DNA from: Fibrobacter sp. UWR4 | Lineage (GTDB): Bacteria > Fibrobacterota > Fibrobacteria > Fibrobacterales > Fibrobacteraceae | NCBI RefSeq assembly: GCF_003149045.1 | Contig: NZ_QGDU01000028.1 | Location: forward strand, 1 to 48,576 | Length of the DNA stretch: 48,576 nt | Reading direction: 5' to 3' | Part shown: positions 7,903 through 17,895 of the stretch, in pieces | Layout of the letters: each line of letters opens with the position of its first letter | How positions within the stretch are numbered: position 1 is the stretch's first letter | Notes under the pieces: generated by a model | Seen by the model: only the letters and a program-made list of their open reading frames with translations | Told to the model about the DNA's origin: nothing | The model's database searches: none | Position numbers and translations under genes: made by a program

Positions 7903-7930
7903 TTCTAGTATTGATTGAAAACGAAACTAA

Positions 7931-8197
7931 TTAAAGTTCAAAATCGAAATCGCCGTCGTCTTCCAAATCATCACAGGACTTATTTGCAAAAGCCTTGTCA
8001 TAGAAATAGGTGGTAACACCATCTTCGTCAGTGCACTTCAGGACAGAACCGCTGGGGCAGCCAGAACCTTTCTTAGCGGTCATTTCCATGACGACACCTT
8101 CGTCTTCTTCTTGCTGGCTAACGCAGCGTTCATCCACATTAGCCTTATTGCTTGCAGTATTGTCCATTTCAGCACAAGTATGGGTGTTCATTTCCAT
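7931..8197 (-). CDS. Small acidic Cys-containing protein, unknown
   Basis: An 88-residue product with five cysteines (8, 25, 47, 55, 75) and a strongly acidic tail (DDLEDDGDFDFEL). The central part (GCPSGSVLKCTDEDGVTTYFYD) looks like a small beta fold, cut here only for description. The in-frame codons upstream read LFVSFLFCLADV, which looks like a signal-peptide core but has no ordinary start codon; an unusual start such as ATT is not excluded. It lies just upstream of the radical SAM gene, yet a terminator separates them. I do not recognise a family. A peptide substrate for the radical SAM enzyme is possible but weakly supported. Confidence 0.55.
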   Translation of the reverse strand: MEMNTHTCAEMDNTASNKANVDERCVSQQEEDEGVVMEMTAKKGSGCPSGSVLKCTDEDGVTTYFYDKAFANKSCDDLEDDGDFDFEL

Positions 8198-8277
8198 AAC
8201 GTCGGCCAGACAAAAGAGAAAACTTACAAAAAGAGTACAAGAAATTTATTTCAGCCCAGCTTTTTTTTGCTTGAGTT

Positions 8278-9453
8278 TTAAACTTTCTTGATTCTTGCAG
8301 CAAAAGTCAACGCTGCAGATATTACAACGGCCAGCAAAGTGGGTCCAACAGCCTCGAATCCCGTAGTAACAGCCACCTGATAAACTGCGAAACCCGCAAG
8401 CCAGGCGAACAGATTCCAGATCCAAAAGCACTTCTTCTCCAGATGTTCTTTCACGAAATAGAAGGAAACCAAGAGTACAGCGGCCATGGGCGCAAAGACA
8501 GAGGCAATCATGTACAGGAAGTGAATGTAGTGATCCACAATGCCCCAGATGGCAAGAACCGTACTGAGTGCACAGACAACAACGCCAGTAATTTTAGGGT
8601 TCAGCCTGTTAACAATGGCCTTGGCAGATTCGCCTGCAGAATTTGCAGCCAAGAAGTTGGTAGTCACCGTAGAAAGGGCCACAATGAGAATTCCCGGAAT
8701 ACCGATACCCGCCAAAAGAATAGCCTGGGCAATGTTGGTTCCCACACCGAGACCCGCAATCTGCAAACCGATGAAGTACATCCAAAGGCTTGCAACCGTA
8801 TATGCAATCGCAGAAACGGCCGTCGCCTGGACAGGCTTCTCCACGTCCTTCGTATAGTCGGAAATGACCGGCAGCCAGGAAAGAGGCATGGCAATGGAAA
8901 TTTCAAAAACAGTCCAGAAGTTAAAAGTCGGAAGATTTGCAGATGCACCTGCCGCAGCAGAATCTAGACCGAAGAACTTAGCAGTCAGCACCACCAGAAG
9001 GACCGCAAGGAGACTCATGACCACTGTAGTAATCTTCTGAGTTTTACGAAGTCCCACAAAAACCCATGCGGCAATTAACGCAGCAATAATAACGCACGTA
9101 ACGGGAAAAGAAATAGGAAGATTAAGGCCACCTAATGCTAGAGCGCCCTGGGCATTCAGGACTGCAATCCAGCCAATCAGCTGCAACAGGTTCAAGGACG
9201 CAAAAAATTTGGAGCCGTACTTACCGAATGTAGAAGCGGTAGTTTCCATGGCGTTCAGACGAACTCGAGCACCAATAAGGCCCACGAAGTACAACATGAT
9301 GCCACCCAAGACATGCCCCAGAATCAACGGAAGCCAAAGTCCCTGGGGCGTATTTGCAGCACCGATTTCAATACCACATTCAATTTCGGAAACGGAAATG
9401 GCGACACCAAACCAGATGGCACCATTCGTAAACAGGTTCGTTTTCTTTTCCAT
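8278..9453 (-). CDS. NCS1-family permease, CytX-like (hydroxymethylpyrimidine or cytosine uptake)
   Basis: The 391-residue integral membrane protein has about 12 hydrophobic segments and no signal peptide. FTNGAIWFGVAISVSEIECG near the start and PLSWLPVISDYTKD in the middle are characteristic of the NCS1 nucleobase transporters; the overall form is closest to CytX, the putative thiamine-precursor (HMP) permease. It starts 16 bases after hemL and so is probably read from the hemL transcript. There is no space for a TPP riboswitch directly upstream, which weakens a thiamine assignment. Cytosine or a related base is the alternative. Confidence 0.82.
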   Translation of the reverse strand: MEKKTNLFTNGAIWFGVAISVSEIECGIEIGAANTPQGLWLPLILGHVLGGIMLYFVGLIGARVRLNAMETTASTFGKYGSKFFASLNLLQLIGWIAVLNAQGALALGGLNLPISFPVTCVIIAALIAAWVFVGLRKTQKITTVVMSLLAVLLVVLTAKFFGLDSAAAGASANLPTFNFWTVFEISIAMPLSWLPVISDYTKDVEKPVQATAVSAIAYTVASLWMYFIGLQIAGLGVGTNIAQAILLAGIGIPGILIVALSTVTTNFLAANSAGESAKAIVNRLNPKITGVVVCALSTVLAIWGIVDHYIHFLYMIASVFAPMAAVLLVSFYFVKEHLEKKCFWIWNLFAWLAGFAVYQVAVTTGFEAVGPTLLAVVISAALTFAARIKKV

Positions 9454-9469
9454 CTGCGAATCTCTAAAC

Positions 9470-10756
9470 CTAAATATTCTTCAGCACCTTCTGGGCAGCG
9501 GTGATGGTTTTCTCGATATCTTCATCCGTATGGGCAGAGCTAACGAAGATTGCTTCAAATTGACTGGGAGCCAGATAGATGCCTTCGTCAAGCATTCCCA
9601 GGAAGTACTTGCGGAACAGTTCCAGGTCGGACTTCTGTACATCGGCAAAGCAATTTACGGGACCTTCCGTAAAGAAGACACAACCCATGGAGCCTACCTG
9701 GTTGGTCGTCATGGGAAGGCCAGCCTCGTCTGCTGCGGACTTAAGGCCCTTCAGCAGTTTTGTAGTGCTGGCTTCGGCGCGAACATAATGTTCGGGATTG
9801 CCGCTGAGTTCTCGCATGGTGGCAAGGCCTGCAGCCATAGCCACCGGATTGCCAGACAAGGTGCCTGCCTGATAGATTCCGCCCAAGGGAGCGATCTGCT
9901 GCATCACGTCCAGGCGACCGCCATAAGCACCCACAGGCATGCCGCCACCGATGATCTTACCGAAGGTAGTAAGGTCTGGAGTAATGCCGTACAGACCCTG
10001 TGCGCAGTGAATGCCCACGCGGAAACCCGTCATGACTTCATCCACAATCAGGAGAGCGCCATGCTTTTTGGTTTCGTCGGAAAGGGTCTGGAGGAATTCC
10101 CTGGTTGCAGGAACAACCCCCATGTTGCCAGCCACAGGTTCCACAATGACACCGGCGATTTCATTACCGATGGCGTTAAACGTTTCGCGGACACCAGCCA
10201 CATCATTGTACTGGAGAGTCAAAGTGTACTTGGCAAGATCAGCAGGAACACCCTTACTGCTGGGCTTACCGGTGGTCAACATTCCGGAGCCAGCCTTGAT
10301 TAAAAGGCTATCGCTATGACCATGATAGCAGCCTTCAAACTTGATAATCTTGTCGCGACCGGTAAAGCCTCGAGCCGCACGGATAGCGCTCATGGTGGCC
10401 TCGGTACCGGAGTTCACCATACGAATCATCTGGATACTGGGCACCAGCTGCATGACCAGCTTTGCAAGTTCTGATTCCAGACCGCAGGGAGCGCCAAAGC
10501 TCAAGCCGTTCTGTGCAGTTTCAGCAACCGCCTTGATAACAGCGTCATGAGCATGCCCCAACATCATGGGACCCCAGGAGCCCACGTAATCCACATAGTC
10601 ATTTCCATCCACATCATAGATGTGACTTCCCTTAGCACGGGCAATAAACGGAGGGGTAGCCCCCACGTTACCAAAGGCTCGAACAGGACTATTGACGCCA
10701 CCAGGCATCAGGGACTTTGCTTCAGCAAACAGTTTTTCACTAACAGAATGATTCAT
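9470..10756 (-). CDS. hemL: Glutamate-1-semialdehyde 2,1-aminomutase
   Basis: HemL converts glutamate-1-semialdehyde to 5-aminolevulinate using PLP, a first committed step of tetrapyrrole synthesis by the C5 route. The 428-residue protein has the family's full length. [10 protein letters not shown] and the PLP lysine in [18 protein letters not shown] are present, as are GVNSPVRAF near the N-terminus and YHGHSDS. I took the ATG at 10756 rather than the GTG two codons upstream. It heads a two-gene unit with the permease. The NirJ2-like radical SAM gene nearby acts later in related pathways. Confidence 0.96.
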   Translation of the reverse strand: MNHSVSEKLFAEAKSLMPGGVNSPVRAFGNVGATPPFIARAKGSHIYDVDGNDYVDYVGSWGPMMLGHAHDAVIKAVAETAQNGLSFGAPCGLESELAKLVMQLVPSIQMIRMVNSGTEATMSAIRAARGFTGRDKIIKFEGCYHGHSDSLLIKAGSGMLTTGKPSSKGVPADLAKYTLTLQYNDVAGVRETFNAIGNEIAGVIVEPVAGNMGVVPATREFLQTLSDETKKHGALLIVDEVMTGFRVGIHCAQGLYGITPDLTTFGKIIGGGMPVGAYGGRLDVMQQIAPLGGIYQAGTLSGNPVAMAAGLATMRELSGNPEHYVRAEASTTKLLKGLKSAADEAGLPMTTNQVGSMGCVFFTEGPVNCFADVQKSDLELFRKYFLGMLDEGIYLAPSQFEAIFVSSAHTDEDIEKTITAAQKVLKNI

Positions 10757-10816
10757 GAGCACGAAAATAAAAAAAACTCAGCTCGTAAAAAAATATCACC
10801 CCCAAAAATAACACCA

Positions 10817-12040
10817 TCATTGATGCATTATTTCCAGACCTAAATAGGTTCCGTCTTTTTTGTACAATGTTCCTTCCCAGTCCAGCATCACATCTCCATG
10901 AGACAATTCTTCCTTTGCCGCGTAAAAATCCTTCGTGCTAAAGCGAAACAGAGCCATTCTAGAATCTATAGCGTCACACATATCCATCGCTCCCGCACAT
11001 ATATGTTTTACATTTCTTTCTTCCAGCATTTTACAGAACCTCTCTAATTTTTCATTTTTCTCCCTTACCAACGCATACAATTCACTGCAGCGAACACCAT
11101 TCTGGGATTTACAAAAATGGCTGTTTGACATTCCATCATAAACAAAGGCTTTCATCGTTAAACTTTTTTGGTAAGAAACAGCAATTAAGGTATCCCCATA
11201 ATTTTCTGCCGTTTCCTTCACAAAAGCTCGCTCCTGCGGGGATAATCCACAGGGAACCGCAAAACCATTTTCATAACACATTTCAAAGGGTATCAGAGAA
11301 TCAACCTCATTTTCCCTATAGAAGTGCTTAAGGCTCCTTTCAAAAATAGAGGCTAGCAGCGAATCTATTTCTAAATCTTTGGGGAATTTATTTTCATTGA
11401 TGCGAACATAGTAGCGTTCCGGTACCCAAGTAGAGCCATCCTCTTCCAGGAACTTTCCCATTGAAAATTTCTTTGAAAGAATTACTTGAGCATAAAGATC
11501 ATCGCACTTCTTGCCATCCTTCGAAGCACAGGCAGCTTCAAGAGATCCATCTTCATTGAGAATCATTTTCGACATTGTCGGAACACCATCAACAACGGAT
11601 TGCGCATAGCTGATAGATTGTAGTTTAATGCGAAGCCCCTTTAGAGAGTCTTCACCATTCATTTTCTTCACCACATTCACAAGCAGTGCAGAATCCAGGG
11701 AACAAGGATGACGAGTTTCTACCCCATCTACGTCTGAAAAACAAACCCTATAGACAAGATCCTGGGACTCGGTTTGAAGCGAATCTTTCACCGATGTTTT
11801 CTTCTTGGATAATTTTGTAATATCATCAAGAACCTTTTGAATATCCTTGCTAAAGGAAGCTAATCTGGTATCAAAGAACTTTTCGATTAACACGGAGTCC
11901 AACACAGTATACGTCATCAAGGAAACAGGCTCATTGACAACTTTGTCATCTGCAAACTTTTTCACGGACTTCGATGTATCATTTTGACTGCAGCCTGACA
12001 GAACAGCTAAAACGCAAAGAAACAATACTCTAAAAAACAC
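10817..12040 (-). CDS. Lipoprotein of unknown function
   Basis: The open frame extends to an ATG at 12148, but that would put 36 non-signal residues before the signal peptide. A GTG at 12040, with GGGG about 8 bases before it, gives VFFRVLFLCVLAVLSGC, a good lipoprotein signal with Cys17 as the anchor; a TTG four codons earlier is an alternative. The mature protein (about 390 residues) has several Cys pairs (e.g. CASKDGKKC, CKSQNGVRC) suited to periplasmic disulfides and predicted coiled segments. No family is recognised. It is divergent from leuB, with the shared upstream region at 12041-12212. Confidence 0.75.
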   Translation of the reverse strand: MFFRVLFLCVLAVLSGCSQNDTSKSVKKFADDKVVNEPVSLMTYTVLDSVLIEKFFDTRLASFSKDIQKVLDDITKLSKKKTSVKDSLQTESQDLVYRVCFSDVDGVETRHPCSLDSALLVNVVKKMNGEDSLKGLRIKLQSISYAQSVVDGVPTMSKMILNEDGSLEAACASKDGKKCDDLYAQVILSKKFSMGKFLEEDGSTWVPERYYVRINENKFPKDLEIDSLLASIFERSLKHFYRENEVDSLIPFEMCYENGFAVPCGLSPQERAFVKETAENYGDTLIAVSYQKSLTMKAFVYDGMSNSHFCKSQNGVRCSELYALVREKNEKLERFCKMLEERNVKHICAGAMDMCDAIDSRMALFRFSTKDFYAAKEELSHGDVMLDWEGTLYKKDGTYLGLEIMHQ

Positions 12041-12141
12041 TCTAAACCCCAAAGATGGATGCCCATTTTCGTTCAAATTAGCAAAATTGCAATCAAAGAT
12101 TGCATTTAGCAGCGGCTCGGCAATGTCAAAGCATAAATACT

Positions 12142-12171
12142 TTGCCACTGCGCTCGCCTTTTTACTAGATT
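12142..12171 (+). promoter_or_regulatory. Possible leuB promoter
   Basis: TTGCCA (12142-12147) and TAGATT (12166-12171) are spaced by 18 bases, about 40 bases before the leuB ATG. The match to sigma-70 is only fair. AAGGA occurs shortly before the start codon as the ribosome binding site. Confidence 0.35.
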
Positions 12172-12191
12172 TGTCCCGTTCAAATAATTAA

Positions 12192-13304
<1,113 letters not shown>

Positions 13305-13319
13305 TTCGAGCATAACAAT

Positions 13320-13364
13320 GCGAAAAAAGACCAGTTCTCATTTTTGAGGCTGGTCTTTTTTTAC
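13320..13364 (+). terminator. Bidirectional terminator after leuB
   Basis: AAAAAAGACCAG (13323-13334) and CTGGTCTTTTTT (13350-13361) form a perfect 12-base stem around a 15-base loop. T-rich on the plus side and A-rich on the other, it can serve leuB; the minus-strand gene ending at 13396 may use it too. Confidence 0.9.
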
Positions 13365-13395
13365 CCAAACAAATTTTATCCAAATAAATCTCGAA

Positions 13396-14919
13396 TTAAT
13401 ACGCGGCGACTACACTCGTATAATCCGCAATCCTTTTTTGCAGCCAGCTTTTGAGGGCTACGACATCCGTAGTGTAACTGCGCTTGGGTTGCCAGCGGGC
13501 GGCATCATTTTCCAGAGCATTCTGGCACAGCGCCACATATTCATCTAGATTGGCGGTTGCATAATCATACAAAACATCTTTCAGTTCGTTCCAGCGTGCC
13601 TTATAGGCTGCCAGGAATTCTTCGTTACTGAACATGTTGGTAAAGAAACCACTTTCGCCGTAACCGTTCCAAGCAGCACCCGCGTTCACATTTCCGCCCG
13701 GACCAAATCCGCCGAATCCACCCATACCGCCGCGGCCTCCTGCCCCATTATTTGCAGTGTTACAATAAACCCATGCGCTCATGTTTTCGGCAATGCAGTT
13801 GAAAGGGCTCTTGCTAGGATTGCCGCTACTCAAGATCCAGGAATTTTCGCCAAAGTATTCAGAGGTTTCTTCATTCCAGCTGTAGCCAAAGCCTCCATCG
13901 TAATCCCAAATAGGACCGAAGGCGTATTTACCCTCAGCGCTTTCCTTATAGAGGTAAGTACTGCGGGGAGCCTCCAGTTCCACATTGCGGGTCACTTCCT
14001 GAATAATCAAATAGTCGATGAATGTGGCAACATCCATCAAAGCGGAGAACGTAGCGAAATCACCATCGGCAATAGCCTGCTCCACCTTGGAGAAATCCGC
14101 CTGGATGGATTCCAAGGCGGTAGCCGTAACATCCTTAGGGTACTTCACGGCCATGGGCAACTTGTAAACGCTACTCCAGAAATTATTGTGTTCCCAAGTG
14201 TTCAATTCCGGACCATCGTCCTTATCCATATTGAACAGCACACCTGTGGCCTTGTCAATGTTCACGCGGCTGGCAGCCTGTTCAATCTGTTCCGTCAGCT
14301 GGTAGATTCCCTTGTAATCCCCGTTCACTTCTACTTCTACAAAACGGTTGGCGTTCACGAACTTGAAGTTTCCCATGTTGCGGGCCATATCAAAAACAAC
14401 CGCATTCATGAACTTGCTCTGATCGCGGTAATTGGCTAGCAACACCCAGTCCTTATTGGCAGCTAACCCAAGTAGCTCAGCCTTTTCGTTAAACTTGATG
14501 CGGTACGGTTTCTTCGGGTACCACAGGCGTGTGGAATTTCCGCGGTAGCGCACCTTCCCCGCCATCGCAGGAACATTCCCATACAAGCCATTGCCCGCAA
14601 TCTCAATGACGGCCTCGCTATAGACAGCCTCGCCATTTTCTGTTGTATCATTTAGTGCGACACTATCGGGAACTGTAATGCGAATATAAGGAATGCCGTT
14701 ATTCGGCAGGGGGGCAGACACAGAACTGGAGCTTTCCTCAAAAGTCGATTCATCACCAGTCTCTGGACTTGCAACATTTTCGGGGGTTGCAATATTTTCT
14801 GGACTCGCAACATTTTCGGAGTTCGCAATATCTTCCGGACCTGTGGAATTTTCCCCACAGGCAATCATCAAGCCACACCATACAAAAACAGCCACCCAAC
14901 GCCAAAACATCCCGATCAT
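13396..14919 (-). CDS. CotH-kinase-like lipoprotein
   Basis: From the ATG at 14919 (GAGG six bases upstream; the longer frame begins with TTG) the protein has 507 residues and a lipoprotein signal ending in GLMIAC. A low-complexity linker follows: four six-residue units of the type (V/I)A(S/T)PEN, then a Ser run. The CotH domain shows KVRYRGNST, YPKKPYRIKF, LLANYRDQSKFMN and IWDYDGGFG, the nucleotide and metal-binding elements of these atypical protein kinases. A Gly-rich insertion (GGRGGMGGFGGFGPGG) interrupts the C-terminal third. CotH domains phosphorylate secreted proteins in spore formers and occur widely in cell-surface proteins of fibre-degrading bacteria. It is probably anchored in the envelope. 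The target is unknown. Confidence 0.88.
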   Translation of the reverse strand: MIGMFWRWVAVFVWCGLMIACGENSTGPEDIANSENVASPENIATPENVASPETGDESTFEESSSSVSAPLPNNGIPYIRITVPDSVALNDTTENGEAVYSEAVIEIAGNGLYGNVPAMAGKVRYRGNSTRLWYPKKPYRIKFNEKAELLGLAANKDWVLLANYRDQSKFMNAVVFDMARNMGNFKFVNANRFVEVEVNGDYKGIYQLTEQIEQAASRVNIDKATGVLFNMDKDDGPELNTWEHNNFWSSVYKLPMAVKYPKDVTATALESIQADFSKVEQAIADGDFATFSALMDVATFIDYLIIQEVTRNVELEAPRSTYLYKESAEGKYAFGPIWDYDGGFGYSWNEETSEYFGENSWILSSGNPSKSPFNCIAENMSAWVYCNTANNGAGGRGGMGGFGGFGPGGNVNAGAAWNGYGESGFFTNMFSNEEFLAAYKARWNELKDVLYDYATANLDEYVALCQNALENDAARWQPKRSYTTDVVALKSWLQKRIADYTSVVAAY

Positions 14920-15008
14920 AAAGCACCTCAAAAGGCAATTTAGACCAATCTGTTTTTCATGAAAAGGGCTGTTTCCAAGATTCAGAACAATTTCGTGTTA
15001 AGGATGTG

Positions 15009-15497
15009 TTAAGCCTTGAGCAAATTCTCAATATCTTCTCGACTCAGGTAAGTGCGCTGTTCCAAGCCTTCCACAATGGCGAGCAAGGATTTCTGGCAGG
15101 CCATCAGAATGTTGTAGCACTGTTCCACCACGTTGGTTTCCGCCAGCTGGAAATAATAGCAGGCGGCCTGAAAACTCTGATAGTCAGCGTCACTGCGGTT
15201 CAGTTCCATAGGGAGTTCCCGCATCACCGTGTCCAAGTTGCAAGCGAATTCCTTGCGGATAATGAACTCGGAAATATGTCCGGCGATAGCGATGTGGGCG
15301 GAGCCGTCCAGTTCGCTTCCCGTAATGCGGGTAATGCCCGGACGTTCCTTGGAGTTCACCATCTTCACGTATTCCAGCGGACGCTTGAACAAAAACGCAA
15401 CGAGGGCATGGCCTGCTTCGTGGCGACACAATCGGGTATATTCTTCTGCACCGAAGAATTCCACCAAGGATTCACGAGTTAAAATCTGTTCAGACAT
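15009..15497 (-). CDS. Stand-alone M41 (FtsH-type) peptidase-like protein
   Basis: The 162-residue protein has HEAGHALVAFLF, the HExxH zinc motif in the form used by FtsH (HEAGHA), followed by a region with IAIAGHISEFI that resembles the FtsH LaGRaAE helix. Neither the AAA ATPase nor membrane helices of FtsH are present; full FtsH is about 640 residues. It is therefore an isolated peptidase-like domain, cytosolic by its lack of signal. Its substrate and whether it is active are unknown. It stands alone between a CotH lipoprotein and a ZIP transporter. Confidence 0.7.
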   Translation of the reverse strand: MSEQILTRESLVEFFGAEEYTRLCRHEAGHALVAFLFKRPLEYVKMVNSKERPGITRITGSELDGSAHIAIAGHISEFIIRKEFACNLDTVMRELPMELNRSDADYQSFQAACYYFQLAETNVVEQCYNILMACQKSLLAIVEGLEQRTYLSREDIENLLKA

Positions 15498-15551
15498 ACT
15501 TCAAATCTAGAAATTTCAAAAATCAAATTTGCGGCACAGATCCTCTGCCAA

Positions 15552-16397
15552 TTAAAGTGCCGTATCCAGCACCATCATCAGGGAGAATCCTAAAGCAAAA
15601 AGCAAGGTCACCCCATCGAAATGAATTCCGTCGCTTGCCTCGGGCAGCAATTCCTCCACCACCACATAGATCATTGCACCTGCTGCAAGGCTAAGCAAAT
15701 AGGGCATTGCCGGCAGCAAGGCGCTGGCCAGGAAAATGGTAACGATTGCGGCACCCGCTTCTGCAATTGCGGAAACAACGCCCAGCCAAAAGGACTTAAG
15801 GCGGGTTTCACCTTCAGCACGTAGCGGCAAGGAAATAATCGCACCTTCCGGAAAATTCTGCAAAGCCATACCAATGGAAACCGCTACCGCAGACGCCAAG
15901 GATACAACACCTGCGACACTCTCCGCCACACCAACTGATACCGCAGCACCATCCGTAACTGCGACCGCCCCCGCAAGCCACCCGGCAAACACAACGCCAA
16001 TGGCCATGCCTTCAGGAATATTATGGATGGTTACAGCCAGCGCAAGCATGGTGGTGCGTTTCATCTTCACCTGGGGGCCTTCGGGTTCGTCACTGCCCAA
16101 GTGCAAATGAGGCGTAAGCTTGTCAATTAAAAAGAGCAAAAGAATGCCAGCCCAGAAACCAGCCACCGGCGGAACAAAGGCAAGCTTACCGTAATTTCCA
16201 GAGGACTCAATGGAAGGCAGCAGCAGGCTCCACACAGAAGCTGCCACCATCACGCCTGCAGCAAAGGCAATCATCCCACGCTGCACCTTGGGCGGCAAGC
16301 TTCCCTTCACGAAAAAAACGCAGGCAGCCCCAAGAACAGTCCCTAAAAACGGGATTCCAATTCCATAGATTACAGGCAAGTAACGTGCAATATCCAT
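15552..16397 (-). CDS. ZIP-family divalent metal transporter
   Basis: The 281-residue protein has eight predicted membrane helices. HNIPEGMAIGV in the fourth and NFPEGAIISLPL in the fifth are the paired metal-binding motifs of ZIP transporters of the ZupT/GufA type, which import zinc, iron or manganese through the inner membrane. The loop between helices three and four carries a short His/acidic stretch (PHLHLGSDEPEG). The start has GAGG about 6 bases upstream. Length exceeds ZupT (257) by a longer central region rich in Ala and Val. The preferred metal cannot be told from sequence. Confidence 0.9.
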   Translation of the reverse strand: MDIARYLPVIYGIGIPFLGTVLGAACVFFVKGSLPPKVQRGMIAFAAGVMVAASVWSLLLPSIESSGNYGKLAFVPPVAGFWAGILLLFLIDKLTPHLHLGSDEPEGPQVKMKRTTMLALAVTIHNIPEGMAIGVVFAGWLAGAVAVTDGAAVSVGVAESVAGVVSLASAVAVSIGMALQNFPEGAIISLPLRAEGETRLKSFWLGVVSAIAEAGAAIVTIFLASALLPAMPYLLSLAAGAMIYVVVEELLPEASDGIHFDGVTLLFALGFSLMMVLDTAL

Positions 16398-16470
16398 AAT
16401 CCACCTCGTCAGTCAATTTACTTTACACCCCCATTTCCCATAATAGCAAGAAATAGGGATCCTTGCATAC

Positions 16471-16502
16471 AAGAAATGCCGCAAAAAAGCGGCACTTCTA
16501 AT
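16471..16502 (-). terminator. Hairpin after the beta-barrel gene
   Basis: AAATGCCGC (16474-16482) and GCGGCACTT (16489-16497) form a nine-base stem, with one wobble pair on the minus strand, around a loop of six T (minus strand). The following T tract is short, so termination may be incomplete. Confidence 0.5.
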
Positions 16503-16520
16503 TTTTTCAGAAACGAGGCA

Positions 16521-17600
16521 TTACCTTTTCTTCTTGGATTTTGCCTTAGACTTCTTCTTAGTAGTCTTCTTAGTAGTCTTCTTAGAAGACTTTTTCTTGC
16601 TAGCCTTCTTTGCGGCAGGCTTCGGAGCCGGCTCAGGAGCAGCTTCCTCCGCTACAGGTTCTTCTGCAGCAGGTTCTGCTACGGCTTCTTCAGCCGGTGT
16701 CTCTTCTGCGGGAGCTTCTTCTGCGGAAGCTTCTTCAGCCTGTGCAGGTTCTTCTGCAGCGGGTTCTTCAGCCGGAGTTTCTTCGGCAGCAGGTTCTGCA
16801 GTTTCTTCCGCGACAGGTTCAGCAGCAGGTTCCTCAGCTACAGGTTCTTCTGCAGGCTGTTCAGTAGAGGAATCGCTATAGCTAGAGTAGTAATCCTCAT
16901 AGGAAGCAGGTTCTGTATTTTCGCTTTCAGAGGAAGAACTTTCTGCGGCAGGTTCTGCAGTAGGTTCTGCGGCAATGTCGCCCCATTCGTCAGACTTTTT
17001 CTTTGCGCTAGCAGAACCACCGAACAGATCAAAATGAACCGTGATGGAACCACCAAACTTCATTGAACTCAGGCGGAAATTAACGTCAGCCAAATCTTCG
17101 AACTTCTTGTTCATGGTCAAGTAAGTCCAATCCAGTTCAATGCCCACGTTATACGGCAACTGGGCGCCCACAGCAACCGTTGCAAAGAAATTCAGGGGAC
17201 TTCTCCACCAGGTAATGTAATTTGTGGCAGGAATCGGATAGCCAATTCGAGCTTCAAAATAAGGACGAGTGCCCCATTCTTCAGGACCGATTACACCAAC
17301 AGAACCCCACAGAGGGATCGAAGGCATGACAATGTTATTGTCACCATCTTTCTGCACACTGAAGAGGCCAAGACCGCCACCCACCATCAACGGGCCTGCG
17401 GGGAACACTAAAAATTCACCACCAAAACCAAAAGAAATATCGGAATTGAGATCCGTGTTGGTGTCGATACCCTTTGCAGTTTTCTTTTGCTGGACGTTAC
17501 CAGGAGCATATCCAGAAACAAAGCCCTGAATTTGAGCAGCAGAACTAAATGTAACGCAAGCGCCCAAAGCGAGAGCCAATACAGTAGAAACTCTTTTCAT
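16521..17600 (-). CDS. Outer-membrane beta-barrel-like protein with Ala/Glu/Pro linker and Lys-rich tail
   Basis: The 359-residue protein begins with a Sec signal peptide (MKRVSTVLALALGACVTFSS, cleaved near SAAQ). Residues about 25-180 have the alternating pattern and aromatic girdle of a small outer-membrane barrel (FGFGGEFLVFPAGPLMVGGG; PYFEARIGYPIP). Then comes about 120 residues of imperfect repeats of AEEPAAEEP/VAEE type, a long flexible acidic arm. The last 30 residues are almost only Lys, Ser and Thr (KKSSKKTTKKTTKKK). The tail resembles histone H1 C-termini and could bind peptidoglycan, LPS or other anionic polymers. A similar acidic-then-lysine ending occurs in the 188-residue protein at 21980-22546. 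Confidence 0.75.
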   Translation of the reverse strand: MKRVSTVLALALGACVTFSSAAQIQGFVSGYAPGNVQQKKTAKGIDTNTDLNSDISFGFGGEFLVFPAGPLMVGGGLGLFSVQKDGDNNIVMPSIPLWGSVGVIGPEEWGTRPYFEARIGYPIPATNYITWWRSPLNFFATVAVGAQLPYNVGIELDWTYLTMNKKFEDLADVNFRLSSMKFGGSITVHFDLFGGSASAKKKSDEWGDIAAEPTAEPAAESSSSESENTEPASYEDYYSSYSDSSTEQPAEEPVAEEPAAEPVAEETAEPAAEETPAEEPAAEEPAQAEEASAEEAPAEETPAEEAVAEPAAEEPVAEEAAPEPAPKPAAKKASKKKSSKKTTKKTTKKKSKAKSKKKR

Positions 17601-17895
17601 TTCAAAACCCTTTCTAATGAATGCAAATATAGCTTTGTCGTACTAGAGTTCCTCGTAATTTTTAACTAACAATTGCAATCCGCGAAACACGCATAAACTT
17701 TTGTAAACATTGTCAAAAATCCGACGCAGGAATCAGGGTTAAGTATTAAAAAAACCGCCCCCTGCAGGTGATGCAGGAAGCGGATATTTAGTAGACAGTA
17801 GGCAGGGATTCGGGAGATGAACCTCGCCTGCGTCACAGGCCGACCTCACACCTGTTTAGCCCACAAAAATACGGCCAGGCCGCATTCGACCCTAG
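17601..17895. other. Intergenic region between the barrel gene and purL
   Basis: About 295 bases without a gene. It holds the promoter side of the barrel gene, the purL terminator (17747-17784) and an imperfect repeat of the last bases of purL: ACAAAAATACGGCC occurs at 17863-17876 and again at 17903-17916 inside the purL 3' end, 40 bases apart. I see no RNA gene. Confidence 0.6.
17747..17784 (-). terminator. Rho-independent terminator of purL
   Basis: On the minus strand CCGCTTCCTGCA (17783-17772) pairs with TGCAGGGGGCGG (17766-17755) around a five-base loop, with two internal mismatches, followed by seven T. It lies about 110 bases after the purL stop. Confidence 0.7.

Noticed and set aside
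9454-9469. TPP riboswitch before the CytX-like permease
   Set aside because: Only 16 bases separate it from hemL, too short for any riboswitch.
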